In this document: in pieces, positions 16,885 through 25,301 of the stretch
How the letters are laid out: each line of letters begins with the position of its first letter
Position numbering within the stretch: position 1 is the first letter of the stretch
Assembly (NCBI RefSeq): GCF_020169515.1
Contig: NZ_JAHMHW010000017.1
Coordinates: 1-64,000, forward strand
Length of the DNA stretch: 64,000 bases
DNA from: Paenibacillus vietnamensis
GTDB lineage: Bacteria > Bacillota > Bacilli > Paenibacillales > Paenibacillaceae
Direction: 5' to 3'
Notes under the pieces: model-generated
Databases searched by the model: none
Seen by the model: only the letters and a program-made list of their open reading frames with translations
What the model was told of the DNA's origin: nothing
Position numbers and translations under genes: made by a program

Positions 16885-17476
16885 CGTCTCTGGCATAGCG
16901 TAGTTCGTGTGGCCAAGTCTGACGAGTGCGCTGGAGTGCAGCATTCCGCTGCATTTCTTGCAGCAGAATGCTCCTAAACTAACTGCTTTCACGGTTAGCC
17001 TGCACTTTATGCAGCAGCTTAGCAAGCCGGTTCTTTTCATAAGGCCAAAATTCGATGATTGGGAGAGTTGGCGGCCGAAAGCGGACGATAGCTGCTGTAA
17101 AAAGTGCAGCAGAAGTTCATGAATGGTGACTCATGAAGGTCTTAGATGTATTAAGTGCAGCAGAAGTTCATGAATGGTGACTCATGTAAGGTCTTAGATG
17201 TATTAAGTGCAGCAGAGTTCATAAAAGGCGGCTTATGCAAGGTTTCTGCTGTATTTTATGCAGGGGACGCATACGGACTCGATGTTAGTCGGGAAATGTT
17301 TCAAGACAGCGCTTCTCCCGGTTGCGCGTCATTTTGTTGACGGAAGATTTACTTGGGCGTCCGGCAGGAGAACGCTTTCCGTTGGACGAATATTAGGAAA
17401 ATACGGAATTTTCTTACTTCGAGCCTTGCAGCAGAAAGCACACAGCTGTCTGTTCGATAAACGATCCGCATTATGT
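16885..17476. other. 592-bp gene-free spacer with small hairpins
   Basis: No convincing gene lies here. The stretch holds several short stem-loops built on CTGC/GCAG arms (16948-16966, 17000-17017, 17092-17112, 17246-17263) and the tandem repeat described separately. Base composition drops compared with the GC-rich moeA. Short open frames here lack ribosome sites and consist mostly of the repeat. Confidence 0.5.
17102..17256. repeat. Three tandem 52-bp intergenic repeats
   Basis: Units begin at 17102, 17153 and 17205, each with AAGTGCAGCAG followed by TTCAT and ending near GTATT. The first two are identical apart from one inserted base; the third has diverged. There are no spacers, so this is not a CRISPR array. 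Confidence 0.8.
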
Positions 17477-18337
17477 TCAGATGTATCGATTCAAAATGAT
17501 CCCGCAGTACGGAAGCGGCCGGCAGTCGTGCATCGATTCGTAATAGGCGGCATAGGGCAGAGGGGTCGGCACATGCAGCTGCAGCAGCTCGATTGTCTTT
17601 AGCCGGTCGCCGTAAGCAACAGCTTGCCGGACGGTATGAAGCAGGCCATCCGCTCCGAGCAGTAGCCGCTTCAGCCGCTGAACCTCAGCCGGCTCTAAAG
17701 GAGGCTGAGCTTGCTTGGCACAGGTGTTCCCGCAAGCCGGACGCTCCATTGCGCCTGTCAGCGAGTCAGAGGGCAGAGGGTTTTCGTTCCGGTCAGCGTC
17801 GCGACGGGCAGCATCGCAGCGGTTGACACCGACCGGATCGACCTGCCAGAGCAGGCCGCTCGCCTCCTTGCGGAGGCCGATTTTAGCGGCGTCCGGATCA
17901 ATTTGCCAGAGCAGGCCGTTCGCCTCCCTGCGGAGCCCGATTTCAGCGGCGCCCGGATGGAGCAAGGCGTGCTCGACGGCCTCCCACAGCTCCGGCTTCA
18001 GTTGGCCGGCATGCCGGATAAACGCTGCTTCCAAGTCGTTCAGCAGATCAGACAGCGACCGGAGGCTGGCCACGATATCCGTCCTTTCATGGAGTTGCCT
18101 TCCAACGAGCTGGAGCAGTTGCCCGAGTCGGGATTGAGCCTCGCGGGTCGCAGCCAGCCATTCTGCAGCGCTGTCCGCCGCCAGCTTGAAACGGCGGCTG
18201 CCGGCCTGCATAAGCTCGGGAGCAAGGCGCGCTTCGCGGTCCCTGAAGGGAAAGCTGCCGTAAGAGGTTAAGGCTTGTACCGGAAAATAAGCCCTGGTCC
18301 GTTCCAAGCCGCGGATCGAGCGGATAGATGAGCTCAT
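17477..18337 (-). CDS. Hypothetical protein with internal 20-residue duplication
   Basis: An unrecognised 286-residue, soluble, helix-rich protein with no signal peptide or membrane segment. A 60-bp tandem duplication (17833-17892 and 17893-17952) gives two similar 20-residue units containing GLRREANGLLWQIDP and GLRKEASGLLWQVDP. ATG 18337 is preceded by GGGAGG at 11 nt, slightly long spacing. The opposite strand also has a 186-codon open frame (17711-18271), but it lacks a ribosome site and looks like the GC-rich complement. The gene is isolated between repeats and a divergent YwmB-like gene. Its reality rests on length, start context and helical-protein composition only. Confidence 0.5.
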   Translation of the reverse strand: MSSSIRSIRGLERTRAYFPVQALTSYGSFPFRDREARLAPELMQAGSRRFKLAADSAAEWLAATREAQSRLGQLLQLVGRQLHERTDIVASLRSLSDLLNDLEAAFIRHAGQLKPELWEAVEHALLHPGAAEIGLRREANGLLWQIDPDAAKIGLRKEASGLLWQVDPVGVNRCDAARRDADRNENPLPSDSLTGAMERPACGNTCAKQAQPPLEPAEVQRLKRLLLGADGLLHTVRQAVAYGDRLKTIELLQLHVPTPLPYAAYYESMHDCRPLPYCGIILNRYI

Positions 18338-18620
18338 AGCGTTCAGCGCCTCCCATCAGCGGTTCTAAAAGACATCTATACCGCCAGCTTACAACGGCAC
18401 GTTCGAAAAAGCTGGCGAAAGCTGTCAGCGCTAAGCAAATCCTTACTGCGCCTCACCTCTTCTTTTGACTGCAGCCTTAAACTTTTTCTTCGTATTCTGC
18501 GTCTCCTCCTTGATCCATACCGCCCTGACATCTCCCGAAACCCTCTGCAGCTCATGTATTCGCCTACAGGCAATGTGTATGGATGTATACCCGTTCAGAG
18601 AGAATAGGAGAGTGGTATTC

Positions 18621-19454
18621 ATGTACATTCCGAGCAATAAACGCCCTGCCGCCAGGCGATTAACAAAACGGCAGAAAGAGCAGCGGACGAAGGCAGGCAT
18701 ATGGCTTGCCGTGTTCGTGATCGTAATCGGCGCCGCCTGGGGAATATGGGAAGCGAATAACGCTGCCGAGGAGCTCCCTGCTTCCGAAGCGCGGCTTCGG
18801 CATGATTTGCAGGTTTTATGGGAATGGAGCGACGAGCAGCTGAAGACAGGCTCTGAAAACGGCGCTTGGGCGATCCGATGGAATGCGACGGGTGGGGCAG
18901 GAACGATGGATAAGCTGTCCGCAAAACTGTTTACCGGCGAGGACGGAGAGTCTCTTGACAAAGTCGTGCAAAACGAAGGCAAAACGATCGCGGCACAGTC
19001 CGGGCAGCTGGGCGGACGGATATCGGTCAGTCTCCTGGAAACGGATGGAAGCTTGGAGCAGCTGATGCTGACCTTCGACTCGGCCGGCGGCGGCGCTTTA
19101 AATCGGAACGGCCTGCTAAAGGCGGCGGCAGCGATTTCGGAAGAGCTTACGGATGCCGGCGCCGATTTTACAAGCAGCCTGAAGGTTCAAGGGCTGGCGG
19201 CAAAAAAGAAGCCCGTGGAGGAGCTGATGAAACGCGCGAACGCAAAGCCGGTCGACCGCTATGAGGAAGACGGCACTGTCAGCGCCACGCTGTTCTCGGG
19301 CAAGCTGCGTTCATCCGTCGACACGGGGGGCGGAAAAATGGCGAATCTGCAGATTGCTCTGCATAAAGAGACAAATTCCGAGCAAACCGCATTGACGATC
19401 GGCATACCGGTAATTACCGGCGATTACAGCGCCGCTGCGGCCGAAAGCCGTTAG
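18621..19454 (+). CDS. YwmB-like (DUF1779 family) exported or membrane-anchored protein
   Basis: A 277-residue protein with a basic N-terminus, one transmembrane helix (about residues 24-44, GIWLAVFVIVIGAAWGIW), and a large extracytoplasmic domain. The final segment (ANLQIALHKE... TALTIGIPVITGDY) resembles the end of the YwmB family, whose fold has been compared with TATA-binding protein and whose function is unsettled. Start at ATG 18621 with TAGGAG 9-14 nt upstream; upstream in-frame codons would add an unlikely cysteine-rich leader. It precedes zwf but with 138 nt between them and no sign of coupling. The family assignment is from pattern recall and is moderate. Confidence 0.65.
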   Translation: MYIPSNKRPAARRLTKRQKEQRTKAGIWLAVFVIVIGAAWGIWEANNAAEELPASEARLRHDLQVLWEWSDEQLKTGSENGAWAIRWNATGGAGTMDKLSAKLFTGEDGESLDKVVQNEGKTIAAQSGQLGGRISVSLLETDGSLEQLMLTFDSAGGGALNRNGLLKAAAAISEELTDAGADFTSSLKVQGLAAKKKPVEELMKRANAKPVDRYEEDGTVSATLFSGKLRSSVDTGGGKMANLQIALHKETNSEQTALTIGIPVITGDYSAAAAESR

Positions 19455-19592
19455 CGGCAAAGGCTCTGATCAGAAGAAATTACGATCGTTATTAGTAATT
19501 TTTATGAAAGGTTGAATAGCGAATTAGGGTTGGATATGCTAAACTACATAACATGTGAAGCTGCATTTCGCGAAAAAAATTCATAGGAAAGA

Positions 19593-21158
19593 ATGAGGCA
19601 AATGACCTATAACCATAACCTTGATTCCGTCTCCGCAGAAGGCGCCGTTTATTACCTGTTCGGCGCGACAGGCGATTTGGCCCGGCGCAAGCTGTTCCCA
19701 GCCCTATTCAGTTTATATAAAGAAGGCAAGCTTTCGGAAAACTTTGCGGTAGTCGGCCTGGCCCGCCGTCCGCGCACGAACGAGCAGTTCCGCGAGGACC
19801 TGTACGAGTCGATCGTTGAATTTTGTCGGTACAAGGCGGACGATGCCGAGCTTTGGAACCGGTTCGCCGAGCATTTCGTTTATATGTCCCTGGACATTAA
19901 CGATGTCGAGGGCTTCCGCGAGCTCAGCCGCTTAACGGCTCAGCTGGACGCGAAGTTCGCAATTCCGGGCAACCGTCTTTTCTATTTGGCGCTAGCTCCT
20001 TCCTTGTTCGGGCCGGTGTCGTTCAATTTGCGCGATGGAGGCCTGCTGGAATCCCCCGGCTGGCACCGCGTCGTGATCGAGAAGCCGTTCGGGTACGATC
20101 TTCCTTCGGCGCAGAAGCTGAACGAACAGATCAACCAAGTGTTCAAAGAAGAAGAGATTTACCGGATCGACCACTACCTGGGCAAGGAAATGGTCCAGAA
20201 CATTCAGGTGATCCGCTTTGCGAATGCCTTCTTCGAACCGCTGTGGAACAACAACCATATCGCCAACGTTCAGATCACGCTGTCGGAAACGGTAGGCGTA
20301 GAGGACCGCGGCGGTTATTACGACAAATCGGGCGCGCTGCGCGATATGGGCCAGAACCATATGCTGCAAATGCTCACGATGATTGCGATGGAGCCGCCTA
20401 GCCGCCTGCACGGCGAAGATATCCGCGACGAGAAGGTGAAGGTTCTTCGCTCGCTTCGCAATTACACGTCCAGCGACGACGTCCGCACGAAGGTCGTGCG
20501 CGGCCAATATACCGAGGGCAGCCTGCGGGGCAAGGAGCTTCCCGGCTACCGACAGGAGGAATCCGTTAACGAGGAATCGACGACGGAAACTTATTTTGCG
20601 GCAAAAGTGTTTGTCGATAATTTCCGCTGGGCGGGCGTTCCGTTCTACATTCGAACGGGCAAGCGTCTTCCGGTCAAAACGACCGAGGTCGTAATCGAGT
20701 TTAAATCGATGCCGCAGAACGTGCTGTTCGCTCAGAAGCATGACTTGGGCCCGAACCTGCTCGTTATTCGCGTCAACCCGCTTGAAGGCATATATATTAA
20801 AGTGAATGCAAAAACGCCGGGAGAAAACAATTCCGTGCAGCCGGTTGCGATGGAGTTCTGCCAAAGCTGCCAAATCGGCATTAATACGCCGGAAGCGTAC
20901 GAGCGCCTGATTCATGATGCGGCGCGCGGCGATTCCACATACTTCACGCGCTGGGACGAGGTTTCGCAGGCGTGGGCGTTCGTGGACCGCATCGCGCAGG
21001 CATGGCGCGAGGATAAGAGCGACCTGCAGCAGTATCCGGCAGGCTCGTGGGGACCAAAGGCGGCGGAAGAGCTGCTGCAAGAGGATGGCTTCCACTGGTG
21101 GCCGGTTAACGGCCAAGAGGAAGATAATGTGATTTGGGTATCGAACAGCGGCAAGTAA
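19593..21158 (+). CDS. zwf: Glucose-6-phosphate 1-dehydrogenase
   Basis: A 521-residue enzyme oxidising glucose 6-phosphate to 6-phosphogluconolactone with NADP+, the entry to the oxidative pentose phosphate pathway. The nucleotide-binding FGATGDLARRKLFPAL lies near the N-terminus, and the substrate-binding signature RIDHYLGKEMVQN contains the catalytic histidine. Length is normal (about 490-520). AGGAAAG sits very close to the first ATG (19593); a second ATG at 19602 is a possible true start. A candidate promoter TTGAAT-17-TATGCT lies at 19512-19540. Confidence 0.97.
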   Translation: MRQMTYNHNLDSVSAEGAVYYLFGATGDLARRKLFPALFSLYKEGKLSENFAVVGLARRPRTNEQFREDLYESIVEFCRYKADDAELWNRFAEHFVYMSLDINDVEGFRELSRLTAQLDAKFAIPGNRLFYLALAPSLFGPVSFNLRDGGLLESPGWHRVVIEKPFGYDLPSAQKLNEQINQVFKEEEIYRIDHYLGKEMVQNIQVIRFANAFFEPLWNNNHIANVQITLSETVGVEDRGGYYDKSGALRDMGQNHMLQMLTMIAMEPPSRLHGEDIRDEKVKVLRSLRNYTSSDDVRTKVVRGQYTEGSLRGKELPGYRQEESVNEESTTETYFAAKVFVDNFRWAGVPFYIRTGKRLPVKTTEVVIEFKSMPQNVLFAQKHDLGPNLLVIRVNPLEGIYIKVNAKTPGENNSVQPVAMEFCQSCQIGINTPEAYERLIHDAARGDSTYFTRWDEVSQAWAFVDRIAQAWREDKSDLQQYPAGSWGPKAAEELLQEDGFHWWPVNGQEEDNVIWVSNSGK

Positions 21159-21195
21159 GCCGCTGTTTGTCCTGTTTAACGAAGGGAAGGCAAGC

Positions 21196-22782
21196 ATGAG
21201 CCAATCATTACGTGAAGAAATCAAAGAGGAAGTAGACAAGCGGCGTACGTTCGCCATCATCTCCCACCCGGACGCAGGGAAAACGACCCTGACCGAGAAG
21301 CTCCTCCTGTTCGGGGGAGCCATTCGGCTTGCCGGGTCCGTTAAAGCTCGTAAAGCGAGCCGCCACGCGACCTCCGACTGGATGGAAATCGAGAAGCAGC
21401 GCGGCATTTCGGTTACGTCCAGCGTGATGCAGTTCGATTATCTGGGGCATCGGGTCAACATCCTGGATACGCCTGGTCACCAGGATTTCAGCGAAGATAC
21501 GTACCGCACGCTGACCGCCGCGGACAGCGCGGTCATGCTGATCGACGTAGCCAAAGGCGTCGAGGCGCAGACGATCAAGCTGTTCCAGGTTTGCCGCAAG
21601 CGCGGTATTCCGATTTTTACGTTCATTAACAAGCTGGACCGCGAAGGTCAAAGTCCGTTCGAGCTCATGGAGGAGCTGGAGCGGGTGCTCGGCATCCGTT
21701 CGGTGCCGATGAACTGGCCGATCGGTATGGGCCGCGAGCTTTGCGGCGTGTATGACCGGATGAAAAACCAGGTGGAGCTGTTCCAGGGCAACGATCATTC
21801 GACGATCGAAGTGCGCAAGGTAGACGATTATAACGATCCGGTCATCCGCGAAATGGCAGGCGATTATTTGACCGATCAGCTGATCGGCGACTTGGAATTG
21901 CTTGACGTAGCAGGCGACCCATTCGATTTCGACAAGGTGCGCGCGGGCGAGCTGACGCCGGTGTTCTTCGGCAGCGCCGTGAACAATTTCGGGGTTCAGA
22001 CGTTCCTCGAAAACTTCCTGCAGCTCGCCCCGAAGCCGACGTCGCGCGTCAGCACGACCGGCGTGGTCGAGCCGACGGACGAGAAGTTCAGCGGCTACGT
22101 ATTCAAAATCCAGGCGAACATGAACCCGGCTCACCGCGACCGGATCGCGTTTCTCCGCATTTGCTCCGGCCGCTTCGAGCGCGGCATGAGCGTGCGGCAC
22201 GTGCGCAACGGCAAGGACATCAAGCTGGCGCAGCCGCAGCAGTTTCTGGCGCAGGACCGCGACATCGTCGATACGGCTTATCCGGGCGATATTATCGGCT
22301 TGTTCGATCCGGGCATTTTCCGCATAGGAGATTCGCTGTCGCAGGGCTCGGAAATCGTATTCGATGAGCTGCCGACGTTCTCTCCTGAAATTTTCGCCAA
22401 GGTGACCGTGAAAAACGCGCTGAAGCATAAGCAGTATCAGAAGGGGATCGACCAGCTGACGGAGGAGGGCACGATCCAAGTGTTCCACTCCACGGGCAAC
22501 TTTGACGAGACGATTCTCGGCGTTGTCGGGCATTTGCAGTTCGAGGTATTCGAGCACCGGATGAAGGCGGAATACGGCGTGGACATTCAGCTCCACCGGA
22601 TGCAGTTCCAGTTCGCCCGCTGGATCGTCGACGACAAGATCGACCCGAGCAAATTCCGGATCAATACGACGCTCGTGAAGGATAAGAAGGGCAATTATGT
22701 CGTTCTGTTCGAGAATGAGTACGCGATGAGGACGGCCATGGACAAAAATCCGACGTCCAAGTTTTTGGAAACCGCTCCTTAA
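21196..22782 (+). CDS. prfC: Peptide chain release factor 3
   Basis: A 528-residue translational GTPase that recycles release factors 1 and 2 from the ribosome after termination. G-domain motifs are all present: G1 SHPDAGKTTL, G3 DTPGHQDF and G4 NKLD. The C-terminal part aligns in length with RF3. GAAGGGAAGG precedes the ATG. It follows zwf by 37 nt and ends before a terminator. Confidence 0.97.
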   Translation: MSQSLREEIKEEVDKRRTFAIISHPDAGKTTLTEKLLLFGGAIRLAGSVKARKASRHATSDWMEIEKQRGISVTSSVMQFDYLGHRVNILDTPGHQDFSEDTYRTLTAADSAVMLIDVAKGVEAQTIKLFQVCRKRGIPIFTFINKLDREGQSPFELMEELERVLGIRSVPMNWPIGMGRELCGVYDRMKNQVELFQGNDHSTIEVRKVDDYNDPVIREMAGDYLTDQLIGDLELLDVAGDPFDFDKVRAGELTPVFFGSAVNNFGVQTFLENFLQLAPKPTSRVSTTGVVEPTDEKFSGYVFKIQANMNPAHRDRIAFLRICSGRFERGMSVRHVRNGKDIKLAQPQQFLAQDRDIVDTAYPGDIIGLFDPGIFRIGDSLSQGSEIVFDELPTFSPEIFAKVTVKNALKHKQYQKGIDQLTEEGTIQVFHSTGNFDETILGVVGHLQFEVFEHRMKAEYGVDIQLHRMQFQFARWIVDDKIDPSKFRINTTLVKDKKGNYVVLFENEYAMRTAMDKNPTSKFLETAP

Positions 22783-22810
22783 GGGCAGGGCCATTATAAA
22801 TCAAACCCCC

Positions 22811-22860
22811 GGCATCCTCTGCTAAAGCGAAATCGCGCTTGCGGCAGGGGGTGCCTTTTG
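22811..22860 (+). terminator. Intrinsic terminator after prfC
   Basis: GGCATCCTCTGC (22811-22822) pairs with GCAGGGGGTGCC (22844-22855), with two G-U pairs, and TTTTG follows. Confidence 0.75.
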
Positions 22861-22943
22861 CATGCGGCGGGGCGGAAGGGTGCTAAATGATCATTTTGCC
22901 CGTATAATGAAGGGATAAATGAAGAATAGGTGGCTAAGCATTC

Positions 22944-24011
22944 ATGAAAAAAATTATGTTTACCGGAGGCGGCTCGGCCGGGCATGTGACCGTCAACCTG
23001 GCGCTGATTCCCCGTTTTCTGGAGGAAGGCTGGTCGGTAGGCTACATAGGCTCGGAGGCCGGCATCGAGCGAAAGCTGATCGCCCCGATCTCCGAGGTCA
23101 CGTATTACCCGATCTCGACCGGCAAGCTGAGAAGGTATATGGATATTCAAAATGTGAAGGATCCGTTCAAGGTGGTCAAAGGTCTTTTTCAAGCATACCG
23201 GCTGATCAAGTCGAATAAGCCTAACGTTATTTTCTCGAAGGGCGGCTTCGTATCCGTGCCTGTCGTAATCGGCGCCTGGCTCAATAAGGTACCGGTGCTG
23301 ATTCACGAATCCGATTTGACGCCGGGGCTTGCGAACCGGATCTCGATTCCTTTTGCGACGGGCGTCTGCACGACCTTCCCGGAAACGGGAAGCATGCTGC
23401 GGGGGAACAAGAGCCGCCATGTAGGGGCGGTTGTTCGCGAAGAAGTCAGGAAAGGCGATGCCGAGCGCGGCAGAGCTTATTGCGGCTTTACGCGGAGCAA
23501 GCCCGTCATTCTTGTGATGGGCGGCAGCCTTGGCGCGCGGAAAATCAACCAAACGGTCAGGCAGGCGCTGACGAAGCTGACCAAGCAATTTCAGATCGTT
23601 CATTTATGCGGCAAAAACCAGGTGGATCCGTCGCTGAACATCTCCGGTTACAAGCAATTCGAGTATGTCAACGAAGAGCTGCCGGATGTGCTTGCGATGA
23701 CCGATATCGTCGTGTCGCGCGCGGGCTCCAATTCGATCTACGAGTTTCTGGCGCTCAAGAAGCCGATGCTGCTTATTCCGCTTACGAAGGAGCAGAGCAG
23801 GGGAGACCAGATTTTAAATGCACAGTCGTTCGAGAAATCGGGATACTGCGAAGTGCTGTACGAGGAAAAGCTGACGGCGGATTCCCTTGTCCGGGAAGTG
23901 GAGCAGCTGTACGGGAAGCGGCAGGTCTATATCGATACGATGAGCCGCACGAAGGAAGCCAACGCGCTTGGCGCCGTGTACGATTGGATAATGGAAGTGG
24001 CGAAGAAATAG
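22944..24011 (+). CDS. murG: MurG-type N-acetylglucosaminyltransferase
   Basis: A 355-residue GT28-family enzyme. It has the N-terminal GGGSAGHV loop, the second GSEAGIE, HESDLTPGLANR, and the C-terminal UDP-GlcNAc site around SRAGSNSIYEFLALKKPMLLIP. MurG adds GlcNAc to lipid I to make lipid II on the inner leaflet. It stands alone here, not in the division/cell-wall cluster, so it may be either the only murG relocated or a second paralogue; I cannot tell from this window. A modest GGTGG ribosome site lies 8 nt before the ATG. Confidence 0.9.
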   Translation: MKKIMFTGGGSAGHVTVNLALIPRFLEEGWSVGYIGSEAGIERKLIAPISEVTYYPISTGKLRRYMDIQNVKDPFKVVKGLFQAYRLIKSNKPNVIFSKGGFVSVPVVIGAWLNKVPVLIHESDLTPGLANRISIPFATGVCTTFPETGSMLRGNKSRHVGAVVREEVRKGDAERGRAYCGFTRSKPVILVMGGSLGARKINQTVRQALTKLTKQFQIVHLCGKNQVDPSLNISGYKQFEYVNEELPDVLAMTDIVVSRAGSNSIYEFLALKKPMLLIPLTKEQSRGDQILNAQSFEKSGYCEVLYEEKLTADSLVREVEQLYGKRQVYIDTMSRTKEANALGAVYDWIMEVAKK

Positions 24012-24036
24012 TCCGCGGATGCGGGCGATAGGAAGA

Positions 24037-24067
24037 GGGCTGTCTCGCTGAGACGGTCCTTTTTTTT
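24037..24067 (+). terminator. Intrinsic terminator after murG
   Basis: GGGCTGTCTC (24037-24046), loop GCT, GAGACGGTCC (24050-24059) with two G-U pairs, then eight T. Confidence 0.85.
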
Positions 24068-24143
24068 CGGACGTTTATGGGCTTTTTACTAGACGCCAGC
24101 AGAAGATGAATTGGCTGTTGACGGTAAAACGGTTCCATGTCAT

Positions 24144-24161
24144 AATGTACGCGTGTACATT
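24144..24161. promoter_or_regulatory. Operator candidate upstream of the LacI-family gene
   Basis: An inverted repeat AATGTAC...GTACATT separated by four bases, 100 nt before the regulator gene. LacI-family proteins bind such symmetrical sites, so autoregulation is a reasonable inference. Confidence 0.4.
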
Positions 24162-24277
24162 GAATTCGGTGAAGGAACTTTTGCACCGGAAAATGGACCG
24201 TAATCCTATCAACGAAGATGAAGAAACATCAAAGAAAATAGCATAATGGGAGGCCTTTTACGATTAGCAGGAAAGAA

Positions 24278-25279
24278 GTGGCGAAGCTGGCCGGCGTCTC
24301 GGAAGCAACCGTGTCCAGGGTGCTCAACAACGTCGGTCCGATCAAGGAAGAGACGCGGGAGCGCGTGCTTCAGGCCGCGAAGGAGCTCGGTTACGTTCCG
24401 AATGCTCTCGCCCAGCAGTTTGCCAGGAGGAGAAGCGGGAATATCGGCGTCATTTTGCCGTTTGTGCCGAAGGTTCATTTGTTCTCCACCTACTATTTTT
24501 CGGAAATATTAAGCGGAATCGGAGAGTCTGCGAAGCGCTTCGGCTACGATTTGCTGCTTATTTTCAGGGAGCCGGACGGGGCGAGGGATTACGTGAAGCT
24601 GTTCCGTACGCAGAAGATCGATGCCTGCGTTATGCTGGGTTCGCAGGATGTGCCGGAGGAGCGGGCTGCGCTTGCGGAGCTAAAGCGGGAAGGCTACCCG
24701 TTCTGCCTCGTGAATCAGCGGTTCGAGGGCGAAGGGTTCGATACGGTCGATGCCGACCACGTGACCGGAAGCATGGAAGCGGTGCGCCATCTGCTTGAAC
24801 AAGGGAAGCGGAGCATTGCCTTTGTGAACGGCCCGGAGCAGTATTCGAGCAGCGGGGACCGGCTGGAGGGCTACCGGGCGGCGCTGGCGGAGGCGGGCAT
24901 TCCGTTCCGGCAGGAGCTCGTGTATGCCGGCAATTACAGCCGGAAAAGCGGCTACGAGCTCTCCGCGGATATGGCCGGCCCGATCCGGACGGGCACGATC
25001 GACGCGGTGTTCGCGGCGAACGACCGGATGGCGATCGGGCTTATGAACGGGCTGCGCGAGGCGGGACTGGAGCCCGGCCTGCATTATTCGCTGGTCGGCT
25101 ACGACGATTCCGACGGCTCAAGGATTGTAAGCCCGAGGCTGTCGACGGTGGCGGTTCCTTTTTACGAAATGGGACGCCTTGCCGCGGCGAGGCTGCTTGA
25201 TGCGGAGCAAAGGGAACAGGCGGAACCGGCCCCGCCGGGTACGCTCCCCGTGAGCTTTGTGCAAAGGGAAACATCATAA
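24278..25279 (+). CDS. LacI-family transcriptional regulator
   Basis: A sugar-responsive repressor: helix-turn-helix VAKLAGVSEATVSRVLNN, then a periplasmic-binding-protein-like effector domain with FVNGPEQYSSSGDRLEGYRAAL and VFAANDRMAIGLMNGL. Coordinates use the first conventional start (GTG 24278, 333 residues), which would delete the first residues of helix 1. The reading frame continues upstream as ISRKEVAKLAG, the normal family beginning, and the only strong ribosome site (GGAGG, 24249-24253) is ideally placed for an ATT codon at 24263. I think ATT 24263 may be the real start. It probably controls the oxidoreductase/ThuA genes directly downstream. Confidence 0.88.
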   Translation: MAKLAGVSEATVSRVLNNVGPIKEETRERVLQAAKELGYVPNALAQQFARRRSGNIGVILPFVPKVHLFSTYYFSEILSGIGESAKRFGYDLLLIFREPDGARDYVKLFRTQKIDACVMLGSQDVPEERAALAELKREGYPFCLVNQRFEGEGFDTVDADHVTGSMEAVRHLLEQGKRSIAFVNGPEQYSSSGDRLEGYRAALAEAGIPFRQELVYAGNYSRKSGYELSADMAGPIRTGTIDAVFAANDRMAIGLMNGLREAGLEPGLHYSLVGYDDSDGSRIVSPRLSTVAVPFYEMGRLAAARLLDAEQREQAEPAPPGTLPVSFVQRETS

Positions 25280-25301
25280 TTTCAGGAGAGGCGGCTGTTC
25301 A

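Noticed and set aside
17102..17256. CRISPR array or insertion sequence end
   Set aside because: Three abutting repeats without spacers, no cas genes, no transposase and no terminal inverted repeats.
17711..18271. 186-codon plus-strand gene opposite the hypothetical protein
   Set aside because: No ribosome site; it mirrors the GC-rich codon positions of the minus-strand frame, which has better start context.
21208..22794. Long minus-strand frame opposite prfC
   Set aside because: Exact shadow of a GC-rich coding gene; no start context and composition typical of antisense translation.
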